This document shows positions 32,418 to 37,801 of a stretch of 37,801 bases of DNA, one piece after another; within the stretch, counting starts at the first letter, position 1; every line of letters begins with the position of its first letter. The notes beneath the pieces are model-generated. The model worked only from the letters and a program-made list of their open reading frames with translations, was not told the origin of the DNA and did no database searches. A program made the position numbers and the translations under genes. Source of the stretch: a virus; IMG/VR virus record IMGVR_UViG_3300021403_000032, positions 1 through 37,801 of that record. One strand, given 5' to 3'.

Positions 32418-32538
32418 GCCGAACCGAGGGGCGGCATATCCCCCCGCCACCTTTCGGGGCGGACCAGGCTAACCCCGAGCCGAACGAGGGACGGCATACT
32501 CCCCCGCCACCTTCCGGGGCGGACTAGGTGAACCCCGG
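32418..32538. repeat. Two imperfect tandem repeats of about 60 bp
   Basis: Copy 1 (32418-32478) and copy 2 (32479-32538) both start GCCGAAC, continue with CGGCATA and CCCCCGCCACCTT, and end in AACCCCG; about 50 of 60 positions agree. They lie in the untranslated leader of the early operon, downstream of its promoter. Each may form a short CCGCC/GGCGG hairpin. They may bind a regulator or act in the RNA as an antitermination or attenuation element. Confidence 0.75.
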
Positions 32539-32633
32539 GGCCGGACGCTGGCCGGGCCGAGAGCGTATGAGGTTCTGCGCTGGCCAAGCCGCCCGGTAAC
32601 CCGACGACTCTCTGGCCACAGGAGGGGATCACC

Positions 32634-32852
32634 TTGTCAGTTTCGGCGCGCTCGGACGAGCCCCGATGGGCCTCGCTGAAAGAGGCCGAGATTTACGCGC
32701 ACATTCCGCGGCGCACTCTGCGCCGCTGGATCGCCGAGGGGCGCCTGCCCGCTGAGCGGGTCGGGCCTCGACAGATACAGGTCGACCTAAACGACGTCGA
32801 CGCGCTGCGCGCCCCGATCCCCTCGGCGGCTCTGGACGCGCAAGATGCCTAG
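32634..32852 (+). CDS. Excisionase-like HTH protein
   Basis: TTG 32634 is the start, with AGGAGGGG at 6-nt spacing, and gives 72 residues. It is a MerR/HTH_17-type winged helix: SLKEAEIYAHIPRRTLRRWI, then AEGRLPAERVGPRQIQVDLN, then DVDALRAP. Proteins of this form serve as Xis (directionality factors for tyrosine integrases) or small regulators. As first early gene, divergent from int, the Xis role is likely. It overlaps the nuclease gene by 8 nt. It might also regulate the early promoter. Confidence 0.82.
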   Translation: MSVSARSDEPRWASLKEAEIYAHIPRRTLRRWIAEGRLPAERVGPRQIQVDLNDVDALRAPIPSAALDAQDA

Positions 32853-33675
32853 CGCCGATCCCGATCTAGGCATCCGCCGCCGCAATCACGGGCTGAATCA
32901 CAGCTACCGGATCGACGGCGAAAAGGTCCCCGGCGTGACGACGATCACCGGCTTTTTCAAGTCGGGCGCGCTGGCCAAGTACCCCGGCACGGCCACCGCC
33001 GAGTACGCGGTGAACAACTGGGGCACCCTGTCGGAGCTCCCCCCGGCCGACCGCCTCAAGGTGCTCTACGGCGCGCAGTATTCCGAGCGCGACGCCGCCG
33101 CCGGGCGGGGCACCAAGGTTCACCGGATCGCGCAGCGCTTGCACGAGTCGCCGCCGGGCACCGAGATCGACTACCCCGACGAGCTGGCCGGCCACGTCGA
33201 CAGCTACGTCGATTTCCTCGAGCGGGTCGACCCCAAGGTGCAGGCCGTCGAGCTGGTCGTCGGGAACCGGACCCATCGCTACTGCGGCACGCTCGACCTG
33301 ATCGCCGACCTCGGGCCGGTCCCGTGGGATGACACGATCATCCCGCCCGCGCGGTGGCTGCTCGACCTCAAGACGAACCGCTCGGGCATCTGGCCGGAAA
33401 CGGCGCTCCAGGTCTGCGCCTACGAGCGCGCCGAGGTGTTCATTGCCGAGGACGGCTCAGAGCGGCCGATGGAGTGGTTCGGTATCGAGCGCTGCGGCGC
33501 GTTGCACGTCCGGGGGGATGGCTGGGATCTGGTGCCCGTCGAGACCGGCCCCCAGGTCTGGACGTGCTTCACCAATCTGGCGTGGCTCTACCACCACGAC
33601 GAGGCGCGCAAGGAATGGGTGGGCGTAGCCGCCGGGCCGTTCCCGCACGCTGCCCCGGCGGCGCTCTCCGCGTAA
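32845..33675 (+). CDS. PD-(D/E)XK exonuclease (Cas4/RecB-like)
   Basis: The 276-residue protein has the ordered motifs of RecB-family nucleases: His93 in GTKVHRIAQ, Asp151 in GTLDLIADL, Asp174-x-Lys176 in WLLDLKTN and the QxxxY box Gln189/Tyr193 (ALQVCAYE). Such enzymes degrade DNA ends to give single strands for the annealing protein. The RecT-like gene is close downstream, so the two form a recombination pair like lambda Exo/Bet. No iron-sulfur Cys set is seen, so it is not a complete Cas4. Confidence 0.88.
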   Translation: MPSADPDLGIRRRNHGLNHSYRIDGEKVPGVTTITGFFKSGALAKYPGTATAEYAVNNWGTLSELPPADRLKVLYGAQYSERDAAAGRGTKVHRIAQRLHESPPGTEIDYPDELAGHVDSYVDFLERVDPKVQAVELVVGNRTHRYCGTLDLIADLGPVPWDDTIIPPARWLLDLKTNRSGIWPETALQVCAYERAEVFIAEDGSERPMEWFGIERCGALHVRGDGWDLVPVETGPQVWTCFTNLAWLYHHDEARKEWVGVAAGPFPHAAPAALSA

Positions 33676-33725
33676 ATCGAGCAGGGCCAGGCGACGCAAC
33701 CGCCCGGCCCTATCCGCCCAAGTGA

Positions 33726-34013
33726 ATGGACTGCGGCATGACCGTACCACCGCCCCACCCCGAATCGGTGAACATCCAGACAACGGCGATTTACGATCCG
33801 CTCACCACTCGCGATCTCGACCTGCTACTGGCGGTCATCACCGCCGGGCGGCGAATGGTCTCGGCGGTGCACCCGACGCTGTGCCCGCTCTGGCACGATC
33901 TCGGCGAAGTCATCACCGACCTGAATGCGGCCTGGTGGCGCGCGTTCAAACGAGAGAACCCCGACGTCCGGGTCGAGCAGCACCGGCCCCTGACGAATGC
34001 GTGCGCGTGGTGA
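33726..34013 (+). CDS. Hypothetical protein, 95 aa
   Basis: ATG 33726 or ATG 33738 (second Met) is possible; the stop overlaps the RecT start (GTGA). The 95-residue product is helical, with DLDLLLAVITAGRRMVSAVH and LWHDLGEVITDLNAAWWRAF. It lies between exonuclease and annealing protein, and may be a small accessory factor of recombination. No family is recognised. Confidence 0.65.
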   Translation: MDCGMTVPPPHPESVNIQTTAIYDPLTTRDLDLLLAVITAGRRMVSAVHPTLCPLWHDLGEVITDLNAAWWRAFKRENPDVRVEQHRPLTNACAW

Positions 34014-35077
34014 GCCCCGCGCGACGGACCCAGCCAGGCGACGAGCTATCCATCCGATCGTGGGCGGCTGAGCTGGAAGCCGCCGCCGTGATCGCGCGGC
34101 AGCTCGCGCCCACGGCGTTCATCCCCGAGAGCCTCAAGCGCTACCACCGGGGCGAGCATAACGAGCTGCTCGACGGCAAGGACGGCAGGGCCTACCGCCT
34201 CGACCTCGATAGCACGACCGCGACGGCGGCGGCCGCGATATTGACCGGGCAGGAAATCGGGCTCAGGCCGATGGCCGCGCTGCGGTCTATCGCGGTGATC
34301 AATAACACGCCCGCGCTCGCAGCGCTCACTCTGCGCGCCGTGCTCCAGAACGCCGGGCACGACATATGGGTCGCCGAGTCGACGGCGACGCGCGCAGTCG
34401 TGCGCGCCCGCCGCGCCGGGGATACCGAGGTGCTGGAGTCGACGTGGACGCTTGACCGGGCGAAGACACTCGGGCTCTACCCCGGCAAGGAATACGGCCA
34501 GTGGCGACGCCAGCCGACGTCGATGCTCGTCGCTCGCGCGACCGCCGAGGCTGCCCGCTGGATCGCCGCAGACGCGATCCTGGGCATTCCCTACATCGCC
34601 GAGGAGCTGATAGACGAGCTGGGCGGCGAGCGCGAGCCCCTCATGATCGAGGCCGGCCCCGGCGACAGCAACGGCGAGCAGCCCAAGGCCAAGACGCGCA
34701 CGGTGAAGCGCAAGGCGACGAGCACGCCGCCCGCGCTGCCCGCCGGGCCTCCGCTCCCGCGAGCCGCCGACGAGCCCCCCGCGGTCGCCGCAGCGAACGC
34801 TCGCGCGATCCCCGAGGAGCCCGCCGACGACGCCCCGATGATCTCCAAGCCGCAGCTCGACAAGTTGCACGCCGGGCTACGCGAGATCGGGATCGAGGAT
34901 CGCTCCGAAGGGCTCAGCATCGTGTCGACGTGGGCGGGCCGACACGTGACGACGACCAAGAATCTGACCGAGGCCGAGGCCGGGCGCGTGCTGTCCAGCC
35001 TTGAGGCGGTGCGCAGCATGGGCGCTCGCCTCGCCGTCGCCCAGGCCCACGACGACGCCGAGCGGGACACCCCGTGA
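34010..35077 (+). CDS. recT: RecT-like single-strand annealing protein
   Basis: I place the start at GTG 34010, overlapping the previous stop; the long upstream open frame is a shadow. The 355-residue protein has the RecT pattern of actinophages: AAELEAAAVIARQLAPTAFI, then ILTGQEIGLRPMAALRSIAV, then TLRAVLQNAGHDIWVAESTA, and the closing ARATAEAARWIAADAILGIP with IAEELIDELG. It anneals complementary single strands made by the exonuclease at 32845. The C-terminal 130 residues are a Pro/Ala-rich linker (residues near 220-280) and a small helical domain (SKPQLDKLHAGLREIGI) that resembles tails of other annealing proteins. Confidence 0.88.
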   Translation: MSPARRTQPGDELSIRSWAAELEAAAVIARQLAPTAFIPESLKRYHRGEHNELLDGKDGRAYRLDLDSTTATAAAAILTGQEIGLRPMAALRSIAVINNTPALAALTLRAVLQNAGHDIWVAESTATRAVVRARRAGDTEVLESTWTLDRAKTLGLYPGKEYGQWRRQPTSMLVARATAEAARWIAADAILGIPYIAEELIDELGGEREPLMIEAGPGDSNGEQPKAKTRTVKRKATSTPPALPAGPPLPRAADEPPAVAAANARAIPEEPADDAPMISKPQLDKLHAGLREIGIEDRSEGLSIVSTWAGRHVTTTKNLTEAEAGRVLSSLEAVRSMGARLAVAQAHDDAERDTP

Positions 35078-35256
35078 GCCGCGCCGAGCTGGAGGCAGCC
35101 CGCGAGCAAGCGTGGATGGCCTACAACGTCTTGGTCCGCACGCTGCCCGACTGCGAGCACGTGCGCGAGTGGCGTCAGCAGGTCACCGTCGCCCGCGCTG
35201 CGCACCTGGCCGCCGCGAGGGCGTGCGATCGCGAAGCGGAAGGGGCGCAGCCATGA
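35074..35256 (+). CDS. Small helical protein, 60 aa
   Basis: A coupled gene (GTGA at 35074) for 60 residues, all-helical by composition: SRAELEAAREQAWMAYNVLV and EHVREWRQQVTVARAAHLAA. It contains two Cys but no clear zinc site. The stop overlaps the next ATG. Possibly a coiled-coil accessory protein; no family recognised. Confidence 0.65.
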   Translation: MSRAELEAAREQAWMAYNVLVRTLPDCEHVREWRQQVTVARAAHLAAARACDREAEGAQP

Positions 35257-35480
35257 CCCATATCTGCCCGGCGCGGCGCTGCGGCGTCGAGCTGCCCGAC
35301 CACCTGCTGATGTGCCGCCCTCATTGGGGGCTCGTCCCGCCCGTCTTCCAGCGCGCGGTCTATGCCGCCTACAACCGGGGCGCGGGGGTCGGCACGCTCG
35401 GCCTGTTGCACGCCCAGGTCGACGCGATCAGGGCCGCGAACGATGCCATCCTGCCCCCGCCCCCGAGGAGCGCCCCGTGA
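35253..35480 (+). CDS. Small zinc-finger protein, 75 aa
   Basis: This coupled gene encodes 75 residues with a metal motif at the start: ICPARRCGVELPDHLLMCRP followed by HWGLVP (C-x4-C ... H ... C-x2-H). The rest is a helix (FQRAVYAAYNRGAGVGTLGL) and HAQVDAIRAANDAI. The pattern is frequent in actinophage early regions; its role is not known. Confidence 0.72.
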   Translation: MTHICPARRCGVELPDHLLMCRPHWGLVPPVFQRAVYAAYNRGAGVGTLGLLHAQVDAIRAANDAILPPPPRSAP

Positions 35481-35995
35481 TCGAAACCAGGCCCGATACG
35501 ACGATCTATCGCGGGCAGCGCATCCCCGGCGGGCTCGTCGCGGTGTTCGTGTGCGACGACGCGGCGGGCTGGGCCGCGCCGCTCGTGCATTTCGTGCGGC
35601 ACTCGCACGGGCTCGGCTGGGGCGACAGCGGGCCGGGGGCGGCTGATCTCGCGCTCTCGCTGCTGGTCGACGCTCTCGGCCCGGCGGCGCTGTGCCCGAT
35701 GTGCGACGGCAGGCGTCGCGTCGTGTGGCTCGGCCCCGACGCCCCCGTCGACCCGGTGCCGTACAACCCGATCCGGCACGCCGGGGCCGATCCCGAGCTG
35801 GTCACCGACTGCCTGTGCTCGGACGGGCTGCGCAGCCTGGCCTATCGCGAGTTCACGTGCGCGGTGGTCTCGGGCTGGCCCGACACGTGGACGATCAGCC
35901 GCGCGCAGATACTCGACTTCCTGACCACGCTCTACCCGCCCGAGGGCGAGCTGCCCGAGTGGCTCCAAGACGTCGTGACCGGGGCGCGATCGTGA
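35477..35995 (+). CDS. DUF6166-like protein
   Basis: GTG 35477 (coupled) gives 172 residues. The pattern is that of DUF6166: YRGQRIPGGLVAVFV near the start, FVRHSHGLGWGDSGPGAADL in the middle, LALSLLVDALG, and at the end FTCAVVSGWPDTWTISRAQI. An insertion with CPMCDGRRRVVW and DCLCSDGL (four Cys, probably zinc) is placed inside the domain, which the shorter family members lack. The family has no known activity. Recognition is from memory. Confidence 0.7.
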   Translation: MIETRPDTTIYRGQRIPGGLVAVFVCDDAAGWAAPLVHFVRHSHGLGWGDSGPGAADLALSLLVDALGPAALCPMCDGRRRVVWLGPDAPVDPVPYNPIRHAGADPELVTDCLCSDGLRSLAYREFTCAVVSGWPDTWTISRAQILDFLTTLYPPEGELPEWLQDVVTGARS

Positions 35996-36345
35996 CCCGG
36001 ACGGGCCGCGACAAAGGCAACGCCGCTCCAGCGTGGGTCGCTGAGTACCTGCAACCCTGGTGGCCAGGCTGCGAGAAGACACCCAACTCGCGCCCCGGTC
36101 GCGACATACTCGGCACCCCCGGCGCCGCGATCGAGGTTAAGACCGGCGTTGAATGGCGGCACAAGTGGATCGAGCAGGCGGCCGGTTACGTGCTGCCGGG
36201 CGAGCTGGGCCTGCTGTTTTACGTCCCCCCCGGCGTCCAGCGGGGCGGCGTGCTGCGCGGTGACTTCCTGGCCGTGATCACCGCGCGCTCGATTATGCCG
36301 CTCGTCGTCGCCGCCGGATACGCCCCCGAGCCCAAGGAGCGGTGA
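35992..36345 (+). CDS. Small PD-(D/E)XK nuclease, Holliday-junction-resolvase type
   Basis: GTG 35992 gives 117 residues. The core has RDILGTPGAAIEVKTG, where Asp38 and Glu48-x-Lys50 fit the PD-(D/E)XK metal site, followed by RHKWIEQAAGY. The short length and N-terminal Trp-rich part (WVAEYLQPWWPGCE) fit phage resolvase-like or VRR-NUC-type nucleases. It could cut branched DNA made by recombination or replication before packaging. It belongs to the recombination and replication cluster. Confidence 0.75.
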   Translation: MTRTGRDKGNAAPAWVAEYLQPWWPGCEKTPNSRPGRDILGTPGAAIEVKTGVEWRHKWIEQAAGYVLPGELGLLFYVPPGVQRGGVLRGDFLAVITARSIMPLVVAAGYAPEPKER

Positions 36346-37214
36346 TGCCGATAACCCAGATTTACATCCCGCTCTACGTCGGGTTTCCCCGCGACCCGAA
36401 AGTGCGGGCGCTCGTCGTGCGGCACGGGGTCGACGGGATACTCGCCGCCTATCTCTACATCGTCATGGCGCTTTACTGCCGCGAGAACCTGAGCGATGGC
36501 GTCGTGCCCGTCGAGGAGATCGGCGCGCTGGCCTACCCCCTGCCGATCGACCACGCCGAGCGCTTGACCAAGCTGCTCGCCGACGCCGAGCTGATCCGGG
36601 GCACGAGCACGAGCCAAGCGAAGGCTCAAGCCGATGCTAAAGCCGAGGCTCAAGCAATGGCTCAAGCCGACGCTTGGCTAGTGCTCGCCTACGTCAAACG
36701 GAACGGCACCCGCGAGCAGATCGAGGAAAGAACCGCGCGGCTCTCCTCAGCGGGCCGTACCGGCGGGCTCCGTAGCCGCTCTGACCAGGGCTCTAAGCCA
36801 GGGCTTGAGCCAAGGCTTGAGCCGGGGGCTAAGTGGTCGCCAAGCGACGTGCTAAGCCAAGGCTCAAGCAAGACAGAGACAGAGACAGGTAAAACCTCGC
36901 GCGCCCGCGCAGGCGCGCACGCGCCCGCGCGAGGCACCCGGCAGCCCCCGCCCGCGTCTGAGGTGCTCGGCCAGCACTACGCCCCGTCGAGCGATCCGAA
37001 CGAGCGCGCCGCCGAGGCACGCCGCCAGCTCGCCGAGCGCGACCGGCCCCTCAACGCCGCACCCGACGCCGCGCCCGCCCTCGGGGGCGAAGCGCTCGCA
37101 CGCGCGCAGCTCGCCCAGGCACGAGCCGCCCGCCTGCCCGAGATCGAGGCCGCCGCCGTCGACGGTGACGAGCCCCCCGCCGAGCAACCGCCCGGCGACG
37201 ATTACCCGTTCTGA
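36345..37214 (+). CDS. Replication-initiator-like protein with embedded iterons
   Basis: ATG 36345 is better spaced from AAGGAG than GTG 36342; it gives 289 residues. The N-terminal 85 residues form a winged-helix-like domain (TQIYIPLYVGFPRDPKVRAL, then DGILAAYLYIVMALYCREN, SDGVVPVEEIGALAYPL and LLADAELI) like those of phage DnaD/replication initiators. A repeat-coded spacer (AKAQADAKAEAQAMAQAD) is followed by VLAYVKRNGTREQIEERTAR and a long low-complexity part. The spacers are encoded by a cluster of GGCTCAAGCC-like repeats (36623-36869), which looks like an origin inside the initiator gene, as in lambda O. The C-terminus ends in PGDDYPF, like SSB or replication tails. Confidence 0.7.
   Translation: MPITQIYIPLYVGFPRDPKVRALVVRHGVDGILAAYLYIVMALYCRENLSDGVVPVEEIGALAYPLPIDHAERLTKLLADAELIRGTSTSQAKAQADAKAEAQAMAQADAWLVLAYVKRNGTREQIEERTARLSSAGRTGGLRSRSDQGSKPGLEPRLEPGAKWSPSDVLSQGSSKTETETGKTSRARAGAHAPARGTRQPPPASEVLGQHYAPSSDPNERAAEARRQLAERDRPLNAAPDAAPALGGEALARAQLAQARAARLPEIEAAAVDGDEPPAEQPPGDDYPF
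36623..36869. repeat. Iteron cluster, candidate replication origin
   Basis: GGCTCAAGCC or its complement GGCTTGAGCC occurs at 36623-36632, 36647-36656 (last base A), 36659-36668, 36802-36811 and 36814-36823, with variants GCTAAAGCC at 36636, GGCTCTAAGCC at 36789, GGCTAAG at 36827, GCTAAGCC at 36851 and GGCTCAAGC at 36861. The unit is nearly palindromic and present in both orientations, in two groups about 120 bp apart. It is AT-richer than its surroundings and lies in the initiator-like gene. Confidence 0.65.
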
Positions 37215-37226
37215 GAGGACCCGGCC

Positions 37227-37640
37227 ATGCCCAACGTCAAGACCAACGCCGTGCTACCCAAGGGCGAGGAGAACGGGCTCGCGGACATCGCGGGCGCGCT
37301 CGTCGCCGAAGGGCTCGGGCGCTCCCCGGTCAAGCTCCGCGCCGTGATCGCGATCGTGGCCCCGCGCCGGGTGAGTGTCGACACCAAGACCGGCGACGAG
37401 CTGGCCACCGTCGAGATTCGCCGCGTCGAGGTGCTGCTGCCCGTCGACCTCGGGGCCGCTGAGAAACTGCTACGTCGCGCCCTAGAGTCCCGCTCCGGTC
37501 AGACCACGCTAGAGCTGGAGCTAGAGGACGAGATTCGACAGGCGTTCGATCAGATGCTCAACCCGGACAGCCCCGATGATCCCGAGGAGGGCGGCGACGG
37601 CCAGGGCGGCAAGGGCGGCAAGCCGCGGGGCAAGTCATGA
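37227..37640 (+). CDS. Hypothetical protein, 137 aa
   Basis: ATG 37227 has GAGAGGAC upstream. The 137-residue protein contains strands (VKLRAVIAIVAPRRVSVDTK, LATVEIRRVEVLLP) followed by a helix (LGAAEKLLRRALESRSGQTT) and an acidic segment, then a Gly/Lys-rich end (GQGGKGGKPRGKS). The order is frequent in actinophage proteins next to recombination genes, but the function is not known to me. Its stop overlaps the ATG of the junction-spanning gene. Confidence 0.72.
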   Translation: MPNVKTNAVLPKGEENGLADIAGALVAEGLGRSPVKLRAVIAIVAPRRVSVDTKTGDELATVEIRRVEVLLPVDLGAAEKLLRRALESRSGQTTLELELEDEIRQAFDQMLNPDSPDDPEEGGDGQGGKGGKPRGKS

Positions 37641-37801
37641 CCGCCCCCACCGAGACCGTGATCAGGGTTCAGGTCCGGCTCGGCCGCAAGCTCTACACCT
37701 ACGGCGTGCGAACCACGGTGGGCCGCGAGCCCAAGGCCGGTGACAAGGTGATCATCCCCGCGCCCGAGTGGATCCCCGACTTCGGTCCGCAGGAGGCCGT
37801 G
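37637..37801 (+). CDS. Small hypothetical protein, 5' part (continues at position 1)
   Basis: ATG 37637 overlaps the previous stop (ATGA). The frame MTAPTETVIRVQVRLGRKLY continues to the window end without stop. Since 37653-37801 repeats 1-149, the full gene is 37637-37652 joined to 1-227, coding for 80 residues. Family unknown. Confidence 0.75.
   Translation, partial: MTAPTETVIRVQVRLGRKLYTYGVRTTVGREPKAGDKVIIPAPEWIPDFGPQEAV
37653..37801. repeat. Terminal direct repeat, right copy (circular overlap)
   Basis: Identical to 1-149 except C at 37675 in place of T at 23. The difference is silent in the spanning gene, which points to natural variation in the sampled phage population or a base-calling difference, with a circular map. 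Confidence 0.9.

Larger units (their letters stand above)
32030..32633. other. Control region between integrase and early genes
   Basis: About 600 bp without a convincing gene, between divergent units. It holds the integrase leader and promoter (-35 GTGACA, -10 TAGAGT on the minus strand), repeated GTGCCCCC sites, a rightward promoter (TTGACG 32338, TAATAG 32361) and a pair of 60-bp tandem repeats (32418-32538). The 75-codon minus-strand frame over the repeats is probably not a gene. A coding sequence for a classical repressor is not present here. Confidence 0.6.

Noticed and set aside
32405-32632. 75-codon minus-strand frame over the tandem repeats
   Set aside because: No ribosome site; the repeated peptide follows from the DNA repeat; and it opposes the early operon leader.
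33722-34009. N-terminal extension of the RecT frame
   Set aside because: It overlaps the 95-aa gene; the GTGA overlap at 34010 begins the RecT-like sequence.

Overview
The window is essentially one complete genome of a small temperate siphovirus of a high-GC actinobacterium. The evidence is GC-rich coding, GTG/TTG starts, chains of genes joined by ATGA/GTGA/TGATG overlaps, an Lsr2-like protein, a LuxR-type HTH protein, an actinophage-type RecT and small zinc-finger proteins. There is no mycolyl-arabinogalactan esterase (LysB), which argues mildly against a mycolic-acid host; Streptomyces or a relative is possible but unproven. The last 149 bases (37653-37801) repeat the first 149 with one synonymous mismatch, so the contig closes into a circle of about 37,652 bp and one small gene spans the junction.

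Layout on the circle. (1) 32338-37640 continuing through 1-6581, plus strand: early region with a probable early promoter, Xis-like HTH protein, PD-(D/E)XK nuclease, RecT, small zinc-finger proteins, a second nuclease of resolvase type, a replication-initiator-like gene carrying an iteron cluster (candidate origin), many small unknown genes, an Lsr2-like protein and an HNH protein. It ends in a coupled cassette: ParB-like protein, DNA cytosine-C5 methyltransferase, CmoA-like enzyme, small terminase. (2) 6616-7415: lipoprotein and LuxR-type HTH. (3) 7605-8813, minus strand: three small genes with two matching terminators and a two-copy operator-like repeat. (4) 9161-28584, plus strand: large terminase, portal, MuF-like protein, scaffold, capsid, connectors, tail tube, frameshifted tail chaperones, tape measure, baseplate, two collagen-like fibre proteins and an amidase endolysin; then a holin candidate and a secreted protein. 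(5) 29556-32029, minus strand: four small genes and a tyrosine integrase, followed by a 600-bp control region with probable attP arm sites and the early promoter.

The most interesting system is at 4343-6120. A cytosine-C5 DNA methyltransferase is translationally coupled to a 247-residue protein that resembles CmoA, the enzyme that makes carboxy-S-adenosylmethionine (Cx-SAM) from SAM and prephenate. In the methyltransferase the nearly invariant motif X Asn (usual form GNxVPP) is Arg319 (IGRAVPP). This is the position where an engineered Asn-to-Lys change in M.MpeI gives use of Cx-SAM and formation of 5-carboxymethylcytosine. The pair therefore looks like a natural two-gene pathway that would put 5-carboxymethylcytosine into phage DNA just before packaging, probably against host restriction. 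This is inferred from sequence only.
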